Below are positions 1-6,698 of a stretch of 14,703 bases of DNA, piece by piece; positions within the stretch are counted from its first letter, which is position 1; every line of letters begins with the position of its first letter. The translations under genes were made by a program, and so were the position numbers. The notes beneath the pieces are model-generated. The model saw only the letters and a list, made by a program, of their open reading frames with translations, was not told the origin of the DNA and ran no database searches. This DNA comes from an uncultured cyanobacterium (lineage in GTDB: Bacteria > Cyanobacteriota > Cyanobacteriia > PCC-6307 > Cyanobiaceae): positions 1-14,703 of the forward strand of contig CAIXOZ010000022.1 of NCBI GenBank assembly GCA_903921295.1, read 5' to 3'.

Positions 1-425
1 CAGCCGCACCGATCCGCCTGATCCGGCACTCCCCCCTGGCTCTGCGCCTGCGCCTGCGTCTCGGCGCCCTGCAGGCCCTGCTCGACGCCCACAGCTTCTG
101 GGCGGGCGGGCGTAGCCCCCAGGCCCTGCACCGGATGCTGGGAGGCAGCCAGGCGGTGGTCAGCGCCTGGCTCGGCACGGAGCTGGTGGGTTTCGGCCGG
201 GCGACCAGCGACGGTGTCTTCCGGGCCGTGCTCTGGGATGTGGTGGTTGCGGAACCGCTGCAGGGCCAGGGCCTGGGACGGCGGATCGTCGAAAGCCTCC
301 TGGCCCATCGTCAGGTGGGCCAGGCGGAACGGGTGTACCTGATGACCACCAACAGCGCCGGCTTCTACCAGAGGCTCGGCTTCGAGGAGGACCACGGCCA
401 GCACCTGCTGCTCAAGGGTCGCTGA
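1..425 (+). CDS. GNAT family N-acetyltransferase, Ycf52/NSI-like (5' end outside window)
   Basis: This is a probable acetyl-CoA-dependent N-acetyltransferase of the GNAT fold; its substrate cannot be read from the sequence. The reading frame is open to the left edge (first full codon at base 3), so about 140 C-terminal residues are visible and the true start lies upstream. The ATG at 135 is internal, because family-like sequence (FWAGGRSPQALHRM) precedes it. Motif A is clear: a hydrophobic strand (VLWDVVVA) followed by the acetyl-CoA loop QGQGLGRRIVESLL. It is followed by YLMTTNSAGFYQRLGF, the usual C-terminal GNAT strand and helix. The wording of these segments matches the cyanobacterial and red-algal plastid Ycf52 group, related to the plant plastid acetyltransferase NSI. 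Family assignment is secure; the protein or small-molecule target is unknown. The TGA stop lies inside the first copy of a 13-base direct repeat. Confidence 0.88.
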   Translation, partial: AAPIRLIRHSPLALRLRLRLGALQALLDAHSFWAGGRSPQALHRMLGGSQAVVSAWLGTELVGFGRATSDGVFRAVLWDVVVAEPLQGQGLGRRIVESLLAHRQVGQAERVYLMTTNSAGFYQRLGFEEDHGQHLLLKGR

Positions 426-535
426 GGCCAGGGCCAGACCGAGGCGCGGCCAATGGCGTGACACAGGGATTGACGGAAACGCCTCAGGCCGGCCGGGGCA
501 TCCCTGAGGCTGACCTGCAGCCGCTGAGGCCAGGG
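421..535. repeat. 13-base direct repeat pair GCTGAGGCCAGGG
   Basis: Two identical copies of GCTGAGGCCAGGG lie at 421-433 and 523-535, 102 bases apart. The first copy contains the stop codon of the acetyltransferase gene. Between them is a perfect 8-base inverted repeat (481-488 with 503-510). The pair is seen directly; whether it reflects a small duplication, a deletion-prone site or chance in GC-rich DNA is unknown. Confidence 0.6.
481..510 (+). terminator. Stem-loop downstream of acetyltransferase, possible terminator
   Basis: GCCTCAGG (481-488) and CCTGAGGC (503-510) are perfect 8-base inverted arms around a 14-base loop, 56 bases after the acetyltransferase stop. No T-run follows, so it is not a canonical intrinsic terminator. 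It could still help end the upstream transcript or insulate the tRNA gene. The arms are seen; the role is inferred. Confidence 0.3.
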
Positions 536-639
536 ACTTCCGTCGGGGGCACCCGATAGGGCATGATGGTGTGGTCGGCGACAAGGCCGGCGGAGGAAGC
601 GGTGCCAACCGCGACTTCAGAGCGCTTTTCGTGCTCCAT

Positions 640-711
640 GCGGATGTAGCTCAGTGGTAGAGCATCTCCTTGCCAAGGAGAGGGTCGAGAGTTCGAATCT
701 CTTCATCCGCT
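640..711 (+). tRNA. trnG: tRNA-Gly (anticodon GCC)
   Basis: A full cloverleaf can be folded by eye. The acceptor stem is GCGGATG (640-646) pairing perfectly with CATCCGC (704-710), and the discriminator base is T at 711. The D stem is GCTC/GAGC. The anticodon stem is TCTCC/GGAGA around loop TTGCCAA, with anticodon GCC at 672-674. The T arm is GAGAG-TTCGAAT-CTCTT with one G-U pair. The 3' CCA is not encoded and must be added after transcription. GCC reads the glycine codons GGC and GGU, fitting a GC-rich genome. A 6-base inverted repeat starts 13 bases after the 3' end and may mark termination or processing. Confidence 0.97.
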
Positions 712-1095
712 TGATTCCTTACCTGTTGAAACGTTCAACGGTCGTGTTGGTCAGCCGATTCCCGGGTTCCTGACCACAGCCTGGGAAACCGCAAAGTGAC
801 GGGACCCTCTGCTGTCCCACGATCGGCACGGGAAGTGGTCGACACGGAAGCTTGTCGACACCAGAAGCACACGTCGCCAGAGCGGAACCCTGAGGCCTGG
901 ACGCCCCCTGACCGGGCCCGACCATGGCGATGGCCTGGGCCAGGGAACGTCATTCACGGCCCCGTGTCCATCACAGAGCCTCTGTTGCTCCCAGAACAGC
1001 CTCAGCGGCTCTGCTGCCAGGAGCGGTTTGCCGCACGACACGGAGCCATTGCGATCACCGCCCCAGCCGCTGGCGCCGGAGAGGAGGGCAGCCGC
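712..1095. other. Intergenic region after tRNA-Gly with several inverted repeats, no credible gene
   Basis: These 384 bases separate the tRNA from the 3' end of ribH. Open frames on both strands exist, but they are arginine/proline/tryptophan-rich, overlap each other, and match no family I recognise. The first 150 bases hold four inverted repeats: GTTGAA/TTCAAC (725-730, 734-739); TGGTCAG/CTGACCA (748-754, 770-776) with CCCGGG in its loop; GGGAC/GTCCC (801-805, 814-818); and GTCGACA/TGTCGAC (838-844, 853-859). The last one also gives a direct repeat of GTCGACAC (838-845, 854-861). This could be tRNA trailer, ribH 3' UTR or an unrecognised small RNA. I see no T-rich terminator on either strand. 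Confidence 0.55.
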
Positions 1096-1572
1096 TCAGG
1101 GAAGGGCCGCCATCAGGCTGCCCATCTCCAAAGCCTCGAGGGCGTAGCTCCAGCCAAGGTTGGACTTGATGCCGGCCCGCTCGAGCGCCTGTTGGAGGGT
1201 GTCCGTGGTCAGAACACCGAAGATCACGGGAACGCCGGTCTGGCGGGAGACCGCAGCGACCCCCTTGCTCACTTCGGAGACGACAACGTCGAAATGGGGA
1301 GTATCCCCGCGGATCACAGCCCCGAGCGTGATCACCACCTGGTAGCGACCGCTGGCAGCGAGACGCTGGGCGACCAGAGGGATCTCAAAGCTTCCCGGCA
1401 CCCAGGCCAGATCCAGCTGCTGGCTGGACTCAGAAGTGTCAATGCCGTGGCGCGCCAGGCCATCGAGGCAGGCAGCCAGGAGCTTGCCGGTCACCAGGTC
1501 GTTGAACCTGGCGACGACGATGGCAATGGAAAGACCTGAGACGTTGGTGAAACGTCCTTCGAAAACCGTCAA
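1096..1572 (-). CDS. ribH: 6,7-dimethyl-8-ribityllumazine synthase
   Basis: It catalyses the penultimate step of riboflavin synthesis, condensing 5-amino-6-ribitylamino-uracil with 3,4-dihydroxy-2-butanone 4-phosphate in the cytosol. The 158 residues match the usual length of this capsid- or pentamer-forming enzyme. Visible family motifs are ARFN (21-24) for pyrimidine binding, PGSFEIP (59-65), GAVIRGDTPHFD (84-95) with the likely proton-transfer His93, and RAGIKSNLGWS (132-142). The start is a TTG at 1570-1572: the next Met is near the C-terminus, and the segment FEGRFT (4-9) fits the N-terminus typical of cyanobacterial homologues. That TTG lies only 5 bases after the psbZ stop, so the two genes are probably co-transcribed, and ribH translation may depend partly on ribosomes finishing psbZ. 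Assignment is very secure; the start is well supported. Confidence 0.96.
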   Translation of the reverse strand: MTVFEGRFTNVSGLSIAIVVARFNDLVTGKLLAACLDGLARHGIDTSESSQQLDLAWVPGSFEIPLVAQRLAASGRYQVVITLGAVIRGDTPHFDVVVSEVSKGVAAVSRQTGVPVIFGVLTTDTLQQALERAGIKSNLGWSYALEALEMGSLMAALP

Positions 1573-1577
1573 AGGGT

Positions 1578-1766
1578 TCAGACCACGAAGAAACTCATGC
1601 CCCAGTTGAGCAGCACCAGGGCCACCCAGGCCAGGCCACCCAGCAGGATCAGGCGATTGGAACGGCCGCTGTCCTCATTGCTGGCGTACAGAACGGGCAC
1701 AGCCACGATCAGCGCGAAGGAGAGCACAACCAGGGCCAGAACGGTCAGGGTGTTGAGGATGGTCAT
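1578..1766 (-). CDS. psbZ: Photosystem II reaction centre protein PsbZ (Ycf9)
   Basis: PsbZ is a small thylakoid membrane subunit at the edge of the photosystem II core. In the family it helps stabilise core and antenna contacts. The 62 residues are the standard family length. Two transmembrane helices are evident, about residues 3-27 and 39-60, joined by a short polar loop (SNEDSGRSN, 29-37). The second helix contains the characteristic GGLAWVALVLLNWG. The ATG start at 1764-1766 has no obvious Shine-Dalgarno sequence, common in cyanobacteria. A perfect 10-base tandem repeat sits directly upstream. psbZ leads the probable psbZ-ribH transcript and diverges from mutS. Finding it makes a cyanobacterial origin essentially certain, since the gene occurs only in oxygenic phototrophs. 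Confidence 0.96.
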   Translation of the reverse strand: MTILNTLTVLALVVLSFALIVAVPVLYASNEDSGRSNRLILLGGLAWVALVLLNWGMSFFVV

Positions 1767-1840
1767 GGATCAGCGACGATCAGCGACTGGTTGGGCCGGA
1801 CCGGGCTCCAGCCCGTTGCGGTCAGTGCGGGGATTCTCAC
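1767..1840 (-). promoter_or_regulatory. Candidate psbZ promoter and leader
   Basis: Read on the minus strand, TGTGAGAAT (plus-strand 1833-1841) resembles an extended -10 element (TGn plus four of six matches to TATAAT). No -35 match is seen in the GC-rich DNA before it. Transcription starting a few bases downstream would give a leader of about 60 bases. That leader contains the perfect inverted repeat CGGGCT-CC-AGCCCG (1802-1815) and a 10-base tandem repeat next to the start codon. The elements are seen; promoter function is inferred. Confidence 0.3.
1768..1787. repeat. Perfect 10-base tandem repeat GATCAGCGAC x2 before psbZ
   Basis: GATCAGCGAC occurs twice head to tail, ending 1 base from the psbZ start codon. 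It covers the place where a ribosome binding site would normally lie, and neither unit contains an AGGAG-like sequence. It could be a replication slip with no function, or a leader binding site. Confidence 0.7.
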
Positions 1841-1847
1841 ACGTCCG

Positions 1848-1862
1848 CCGGGGCCGCCCCGG
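1848..1862. other. GC-rich palindrome in the psbZ-mutS divergent region
   Basis: CCGGGGC (1848-1854) and GCCCCGG (1856-1862) form perfect 7-base inverted arms around one central base; as RNA this would be a 6-pair stem with a 3-base loop. An outer GTCCG (1843-1847) can pair alternatively with CGGAC (1860-1864). It lies between the two divergent promoters and could be a protein site or a barrier between them. Function is unknown. Confidence 0.4.
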
Positions 1863-1930
1863 ACGCCGGGACGGTTCCTTCACATGTTGTCGGGCAGGCG
1901 CCTCCGGGACCGGTGGATCGCCGGCGCTGG

Positions 1931-1958
1931 CTGACAGCCCCGTCCCGGCCCCTACGAT
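1931..1958 (+). promoter_or_regulatory. Candidate sigma-70-type promoter for mutS
   Basis: CTGACA (1931-1936, five of six matches to TTGACA) is followed after 16 bases by TACGAT (1953-1958, four of six matches to TATAAT). Transcription would begin near 1965, which places the ATG at 1979 shortly downstream. The upstream GTG at 1913 would then lie before the transcript. This supports the shorter mutS start. Confidence 0.5.
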
Positions 1959-1978
1959 CGGTGGCCCAAGTTCAGGTG

Positions 1979-4891
1979 ATGCGCGTGGTCGCGGCCCCCG
2001 ACCTGACCCCGGAGCAGGGACCGGCCGTGCAGGGGAGCCTGTTCGGCGATCTCGATCCCACCCCGATCCGGAAGGACGGCGAACGCGGCGGGCAGAGGGC
2101 AGGCGTCCGGAAAACGACCGCCGAAGCCCCCCCCGAACCCACCCTGCAACGGGACGCCCTGCTGGCCGATGCCCAGGCCAGGCCGCGGGCACGGCGTGAG
2201 GAGGGCAGCCATGCCAGTGGCGGAAGCGACGACAGCGACCTTGAGGCCGCCCCCTCCGGTGACGACGAGCTACCGCCCTGGCATCACCACAGTCTGGTGG
2301 CCCCTGAGCAGCTGACGCCGATGCTCCGCCACTACGTGGAGCTCAAACGCGCCCATCCTCAGCGGGTGCTGCTCTACCGACTCGGCGACTTCTTCGAGTG
2401 CTTCTTCGAAGATGCGATCACCCTGTCAAGGCTGCTGGAGCTGACCCTCACCGGCAAGGACGCCGGCAAGGAGATCGGCCGGGTGCCGATGGCCGGCATT
2501 CCCCACCACGCAGCCGAGCGCTACTGCAGCGATCTGGTCAGGCGCGGCCTGAGTGTCGCCCTCTGCGACCAGCTCGAAGCAACCGCCAGCAAGGGCAATC
2601 TGCTTCGCCGTGACATCACCCGCATCCTCACCCCGGGCACCGTGCTGGAGGACGGGATGCTGGCGGCGCGACGCAACAACTGGCTCTGCGCCGTGGTGCT
2701 CGATGGCAGCCGCTGGGGCCTGGCGGTGGCCGATGTGAGCACCGGCGATTTCCGGGTCAGCGAACAGGACGGTCACGACCGGCTGCATCAGGAACTGCTC
2801 CAGCGCGAGGCGGCAGAAGTGCTCTGGCCCGCAGCCGCCGACGACCAGGAGTCCGGACCTCGGCCGCCCTGGTGCCCTGAGGCCCTGCACCTGACACGCC
2901 TGGCCCGTACTCCCTTCGAGACCCCGGAAGCACGGGCCACACTGCTCGAACGCTTCCGCCTCGCCAGCCTGGATGGCCTCGGCCTCGGGGACGTTCCCCT
3001 GGCCCTGCGGGCCGCTGGCGGCCTGGTGCGCTACCTCGATGACACCCAACCCAGCCCGGAGACTGACGCCAGCGGCGGCGGTGCCGGCGACGGCAAGGAA
3101 GCCCGCAGGCAGACCCAGAGCCGGGCGGCGGCACGGCTGGCCTCGATCCCGCTCGACCCCCCCACCACCTGGCATGCCGGCGACCACCTGGTGCTCGATG
3201 CCCAGACCCGACGCAACCTGGAGCTGACCCGCACCCAGATGGGAGGGGTGCTGCCGGGATCCCTGCTGTGGGCGATCGATCGCACGGCCACCGCGATGGG
3301 TGGTCGCTGCCTGCGGCGCTGGATCGAAGCCCCGCTCGTGCAACGCGAGGCGATCCTGGAACGCCAGAACGCCGTCAGCGAGCTGGTCGAGCACAGCGGC
3401 CTGCGGCGCAGCCTGCGGCGCCTGCTCCGGCCGATGGGGGATCTGGAGCGGCTGGCCGGTCGGGCCGGTGCCGGCAGCGCCTCCGCCCGCGATCTGGTGA
3501 GCCTGGCCGATGGCCTCGAGCGCCTGCCGCAGCTGGCGGGTCTGTTGGCCAACTGCGTCAGCGTGCCCCTGCGGGCCCTGGCCCGCCCCTGGCCCGACCT
3601 GGACGCCCTGGCCTCCCTGCTGCGTCACACCCTGCTGGAGACCCCACCGCTCTCCCTCACCGAAGGCGATCTGATCCACGACGGCGTGGATGGCGAGCTG
3701 GATGGCCTGCGCAACAGCCTCGACGATCAGCAGGCCTGGCTCAACGGCCAGGAGGCCCTGGAACGCCAGGCCAGCGGCAATCCCAATCTGCGGCTGCAGT
3801 ACCACCGCACCTTCGGGTATTTCCTGGCCGTCAGCCGAGCCCGGGCCGGTCAGGTGCCCGAGCACTGGATCCGGCGCCAGACCCTGGCCAATGAGGAGCG
3901 CTTCATCACCCCGGAGCTCAAGAACCGCGAAGGCCGGATCCTCCAGCTGCGGGCACGCACCGCCCAGCGGGAATATGAGTTGTTCTGCCAGTTGCGTCGC
4001 CAGGTGGGTGACCAGGCCGGGGCGATCCGCCAGGCCGCCCGACTGGTGGCCGATCTCGATGCTCTGGCCTCCCTGGCCGAGGTGGCCGCCACCGCCGGCT
4101 ACTGCGCCCCGGAGATCTGCGAAGGGCGTGAACTGACGATCAACGACGGCCGCCATCCGGTGGTCGAACAGCTGCTGGTTGACAGCCCCTTCACCGCCAA
4201 CAGCATCGCCCTGGGATCCGGGGAAGGCTCCGACGGCAGCGGCGGCGGTCCGGATCTGCTGGTGCTCACCGGCCCCAATGCCAGCGGCAAAAGCTGCTAC
4301 CTGCGCCAGACCGGGCTGCTGCAGCTCCTGGCCCAGATCGGCAGCTGGATTCCAGCCCGATCGGCCCGCCTGGGCATCGCTGATCGGATCTTCACCCGGG
4401 TCGGAGCCGTCGACGACCTGGCCACAGGACAGTCGACCTTCATGGTGGAGATGGCCGAAACCGCCAACATCCTTCACCACGCCAGCGATCGCTCCCTGGT
4501 GCTCCTCGACGAGATCGGCCGGGGCACGGCCACCTTCGATGGTCTGGCCATCGCCTGGGCCGTGGCCGAACACCTGGCGAGCGGAATCCGGGCGCGGGCG
4601 GTGTTCGCCACCCATTACCACGAGCTCAATGAGCTGGCGGACCTGCTGCCGAACGTGGCCAATGCGCAGGTGCTGGTCGAGGAAACGGGCCACGACCTGC
4701 TGTTTCTGCATCGGGTCGTGGCTGGTGGTGCCAGCCGCAGCTACGGCCTGGAGGCTGCCCGACTGGCGGGCGTGCCGGCGCAGGTGGTGCAGCGCGCTCA
4801 CCAGGTCCTCGATCGGATCGAAGCCAACAGCCATGTGGCCGTGGGCCTGGAACGCCCCGACGCGAGGCTGTCGGCTGGGAAGGTCGCCTGA
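1979..4891 (+). CDS. mutS: DNA mismatch repair protein MutS
   Basis: MutS binds base mismatches and small loops in newly replicated DNA and uses ATP to signal repair. From the ATG at 1979 it is 970 residues, longer than typical (about 850-900) because of a roughly 110-residue polar N-terminal extension. The mismatch-recognition motif GDFFECF gives the Phe-X-Glu reader as F138-F139-E140. The connector, lever and clamp domains follow, including a GRAGAGSASARDLVSLADGL stretch. The ATPase domain shows Walker A GPNASGKS (765-772), DDLATGQSTFM, Walker B LLLDEIGRGTATFDG-type sequence with D844/E845, and ATHYHELNE. The protein stops soon after IEANSHVAVGLE, so it lacks the tail that in E. coli MutS carries the tetramerisation helix and a clamp-binding motif. 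A QGSLF motif lies at residues 18-22. A GTG at 1913 would add 22 residues but lies before the likely promoter. It converges with cobH, 2 bases between stops. Confidence 0.97.
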   Translation: MRVVAAPDLTPEQGPAVQGSLFGDLDPTPIRKDGERGGQRAGVRKTTAEAPPEPTLQRDALLADAQARPRARREEGSHASGGSDDSDLEAAPSGDDELPPWHHHSLVAPEQLTPMLRHYVELKRAHPQRVLLYRLGDFFECFFEDAITLSRLLELTLTGKDAGKEIGRVPMAGIPHHAAERYCSDLVRRGLSVALCDQLEATASKGNLLRRDITRILTPGTVLEDGMLAARRNNWLCAVVLDGSRWGLAVADVSTGDFRVSEQDGHDRLHQELLQREAAEVLWPAAADDQESGPRPPWCPEALHLTRLARTPFETPEARATLLERFRLASLDGLGLGDVPLALRAAGGLVRYLDDTQPSPETDASGGGAGDGKEARRQTQSRAAARLASIPLDPPTTWHAGDHLVLDAQTRRNLELTRTQMGGVLPGSLLWAIDRTATAMGGRCLRRWIEAPLVQREAILERQNAVSELVEHSGLRRSLRRLLRPMGDLERLAGRAGAGSASARDLVSLADGLERLPQLAGLLANCVSVPLRALARPWPDLDALASLLRHTLLETPPLSLTEGDLIHDGVDGELDGLRNSLDDQQAWLNGQEALERQASGNPNLRLQYHRTFGYFLAVSRARAGQVPEHWIRRQTLANEERFITPELKNREGRILQLRARTAQREYELFCQLRRQVGDQAGAIRQAARLVADLDALASLAEVAATAGYCAPEICEGRELTINDGRHPVVEQLLVDSPFTANSIALGSGEGSDGSGGGPDLLVLTGPNASGKSCYLRQTGLLQLLAQIGSWIPARSARLGIADRIFTRVGAVDDLATGQSTFMVEMAETANILHHASDRSLVLLDEIGRGTATFDGLAIAWAVAEHLASGIRARAVFATHYHELNELADLLPNVANAQVLVEETGHDLLFLHRVVAGGASRSYGLEAARLAGVPAQVVQRAHQVLDRIEANSHVAVGLERPDARLSAGKVA

Positions 4892-4899
4892 ACTCAGGC
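4886..4899. other. Palindrome carrying both stop codons of mutS and cobH
   Basis: GCCTGA-AC-TCAGGC is a perfect 6-base inverted repeat. Its left arm ends in the mutS TGA and its right arm begins with the complement of the cobH TGA. The same 12 bases GCCTGAACTCAG recur at the methyltransferase/surface-protein junction (12166-12177). It could act as a weak two-way terminator hairpin, but there is no T-run and the loop would be only 2-4 bases. Confidence 0.4.
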
Positions 4900-5589
4900 C
4901 TCGGCACAGCCCAGCCAGGCGCGGCGCAGCAGGGCATTGACGGCAGCGGCCACCAGCCCGGCGCCTCCCCGGCTGCCCTCGAGGCGGATCTGGGGCAGGG
5001 AGCTGTCGGCCAGATGGCGCTTGCTCTCGGCCACACCCACGAATCCCACCGGCATCCCGATCACAAGATCCGGGGCCCGCAGGCCGGAGCGCCCGACCCG
5101 ATCCAGCAACAACTCCAGCGCGGTGGGGGCACTGCCGATCAGCACCACCAGCGGCGGCGCATTGTCGCCGCCACAGAGCGCCGCCAGGGCCCGCTCCATG
5201 CCATCGGCAGCCCGGGTTCCGCCTGGGGACGCCTGGGGGGGAGCCCAGTCGAGCACACTGCAGACACGGTTGCCGAAGGTGCGGCGGGCCATCGGCGCCA
5301 CCGCCGCAGCGGCCATGGCGGTGTCGGTGAGAATCACTCCACCGGCAGCCAGGGCCTCCAGGCCCCGCTCACAGGCCCCATCGCTGAAGCGCAGCAACGA
5401 GGCCAGGCTGAGATCGCCACTGCTGTGCACCAGCCGCTCCAACACCTCCGCCTGCAAAGGGTCGAGGCCTGTCTCACCGAGCCAGCCCCGGATCAGGCGC
5501 ATGCTCTCGCTGAAGATCGGGTGGTCGAAACCGATGTCCGGAGCCGCCACCCCAACGGCCCCAGGGGCGTCCCCGTCGCTCCGATCCAT
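4894..5589 (-). CDS. cobH: Precorrin-8X methylmutase (cobalt-precorrin-8 methylmutase)
   Basis: It moves a methyl group from C-11 to C-12 of precorrin-8X (or its cobalt form, as in CbiC), giving hydrogenobyrinate or cobyrinate in cobalamin synthesis in the cytosol. Family marks are DHPIFSESMR (22-31) near the N-terminus, LERLVHSSGD (50-59) with the catalytic histidine at about 55, the glycine/alanine-rich VILTDTAMAAAAV, LIGSAPTALELLL, and PDLVIGMPVGFVGVAESK near the C-terminus. With the ATG at 5587-5589 the protein has 231 residues, close to the family norm of about 210. A GTG at 5661 would give 255 residues, but it adds non-family sequence and would overlap the start of holA, so I reject it. 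It stands alone here, without other cob genes, which is common in cyanobacteria where the pathway is scattered. It diverges from holA across 83 bases. Confidence 0.94.
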   Translation of the reverse strand: MDRSDGDAPGAVGVAAPDIGFDHPIFSESMRLIRGWLGETGLDPLQAEVLERLVHSSGDLSLASLLRFSDGACERGLEALAAGGVILTDTAMAAAAVAPMARRTFGNRVCSVLDWAPPQASPGGTRAADGMERALAALCGGDNAPPLVVLIGSAPTALELLLDRVGRSGLRAPDLVIGMPVGFVGVAESKRHLADSSLPQIRLEGSRGGAGLVAAAVNALLRRAWLGCAEA

Positions 5590-5672
5590 CCCGTCACCGC
5601 CCGGATGCCGCCACCAGCCTATGGAGCCCAGGGCAGACTCCTGGATGCCCGTCGATGCCACGGCCAGGGTCC

Positions 5673-6638
5673 ATGCCGGTCCATCTCTTCTGGGGCGATG
5701 ACAGCGCCGGCCGCGAAAGGGCCGTGGACGCTCTGATCGAGACCCTGGTGGATCCGCTCTGGAGCAGCCTCAACCTCAGCCGCCTCGATGGCAACGATCA
5801 GGAACAGGCGGGTCGGGCCCTTGAGGAGGCACGAACACCTCCGTTCGGAGGCGGCGCCCGCCTGGTGCTGCTGCAACGCAGTCCCTTCTGCGAGAAGTGC
5901 CCGGCGGAACTCGCCAGTCAGCTGGAAGCGAGCCTGCCGCTGATCAGCGCCGACACCCACCTGGTGCTGGTGAGCGTCGGCAAACCTGATGCCCGCCTGC
6001 GCTCCACCAAAGCGCTGCGGGCCGTGGCCGAGGAGCGCAGTTTCGCGCTGCCGGCGATCTGGGATGGAGCCGGTCAGGTGGAGCTCGTGCAGCGAACCGC
6101 CCAGGAGATGAATCTGCGTCTCGATCGGGCCGCCGCCGTCGCCCTGGCCGACGCGATCGGCAGTGACAGCACCCGCCTCAGCAGCGAACTGGACAAGCTC
6201 TCGCTCTATGTCGGGGAGGGGCCGATCACGGCGGCCGCCGTGGAGGCCCTGATCCACAGCCAGAGCACCAGCAGCCTCCAGGTGGGCGATGCCCTGCTCG
6301 ATGGCCGCCTGGGGGATGCCCTCGCCCTGATCGACACACTCCTGAACGCCAATGAACCGGCGCTGCGCATCGTTGCCGCCCTGACCAGTCAGGTTCGGGG
6401 GCTGCTCTGGGTCGGCCTGCTTGAGCGCAGTGGTGAGCAGGACGTCAATGTGATCGCCAAAGCGGCAGGGATCGGCAATCCAAAGCGGATCTATGTGCTG
6501 CGCAAACAGATCCGGGGCCGTTCCGCCGCCACCTTTCTCACCCTGCTCAGCCAGCTGCTGGAGGTCGAAGCGTCCCTGAAGCGCGGCGTTGAAGCCGGCG
6601 ATGCCTTCCGCGATGGCCTGCTCACGGCTCCGGGCTGA
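5673..6638 (+). CDS. holA: DNA polymerase III delta subunit (clamp loader)
   Basis: The delta subunit opens the DNA polymerase sliding clamp as part of the clamp-loader complex. The 321 residues match the family (about 320-345). The N-terminus MPVHLFWGDD starts the first strand of the AAA+-like domain I; as is normal for delta there is no Walker A motif. TPPFGGGARLVLL (55-67) corresponds to the clamp-contacting loop in which E. coli delta has hydrophobic residues (Leu-Phe). A SDSTRLSSELDKLSLYVG segment marks domain II, and the C-terminal third is helical (LLNANEPALRIVAALTSQVR onward). An ATG at 5655 would add six residues (MPRPGS), but the one at 5673 matches the usual N-terminus and has AGGG just upstream. 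A CxxC pair occurs at FCEKC and is not required by the family. lysC follows after 60 bases, possibly from its own promoter. Confidence 0.92.
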   Translation: MPVHLFWGDDSAGRERAVDALIETLVDPLWSSLNLSRLDGNDQEQAGRALEEARTPPFGGGARLVLLQRSPFCEKCPAELASQLEASLPLISADTHLVLVSVGKPDARLRSTKALRAVAEERSFALPAIWDGAGQVELVQRTAQEMNLRLDRAAAVALADAIGSDSTRLSSELDKLSLYVGEGPITAAAVEALIHSQSTSSLQVGDALLDGRLGDALALIDTLLNANEPALRIVAALTSQVRGLLWVGLLERSGEQDVNVIAKAAGIGNPKRIYVLRKQIRGRSAATFLTLLSQLLEVEASLKRGVEAGDAFRDGLLTAPG

Positions 6639-6664
6639 ACCGGTGCCTGCGGGGAGCCCAGACG

Positions 6665-6670
6665 GATAAT
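6665..6670 (+). promoter_or_regulatory. Candidate -10 element before lysC
   Basis: GATAAT matches the TATAAT consensus at five of six positions and stands out as an AT-rich hexamer in the 60-base holA-lysC gap. No convincing -35 element lies 16-18 bases upstream. Initiation around 6677 would give a leader of about 22 bases. lysC may therefore have its own start besides read-through from holA. Confidence 0.4.
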
Positions 6671-6698
6671 CAGCGGAACTCATCCAACACCCGCTGGC

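Noticed and set aside
796..1539. 247-codon plus-strand open frame opposite ribH
   Set aside because: Most of it is antisense to ribH, which is certain; the non-overlapping part has no recognisable protein features.
1831..1842. Yfr1-like small-RNA motif (ATTCTCACAC resembling ACTCCTCACAC)
   Set aside because: It is not an exact match to the conserved 11-base motif, has no flanking stems of the right shape, and lies in the psbZ-mutS spacer. A -10-like element is an equally good reading.
1913..1978. GTG at 1913 as the mutS start
   Set aside because: It lies upstream of the likely promoter (CTGACA-16-TACGAT), and the extra residues are not MutS-like. The ATG at 1979 fits better.
2426..4834. 802-codon open frame on the minus strand opposite mutS
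   Set aside because: It is a GC-rich antisense shadow: composition is Gly/Gln/Ala/His-rich with no family motif, and the plus strand encodes a complete MutS.
5590..5661. GTG at 5661 as the cobH start
   Set aside because: It adds 24 residues without family resemblance and would overlap the possible holA start region, leaving no room for divergent promoters.
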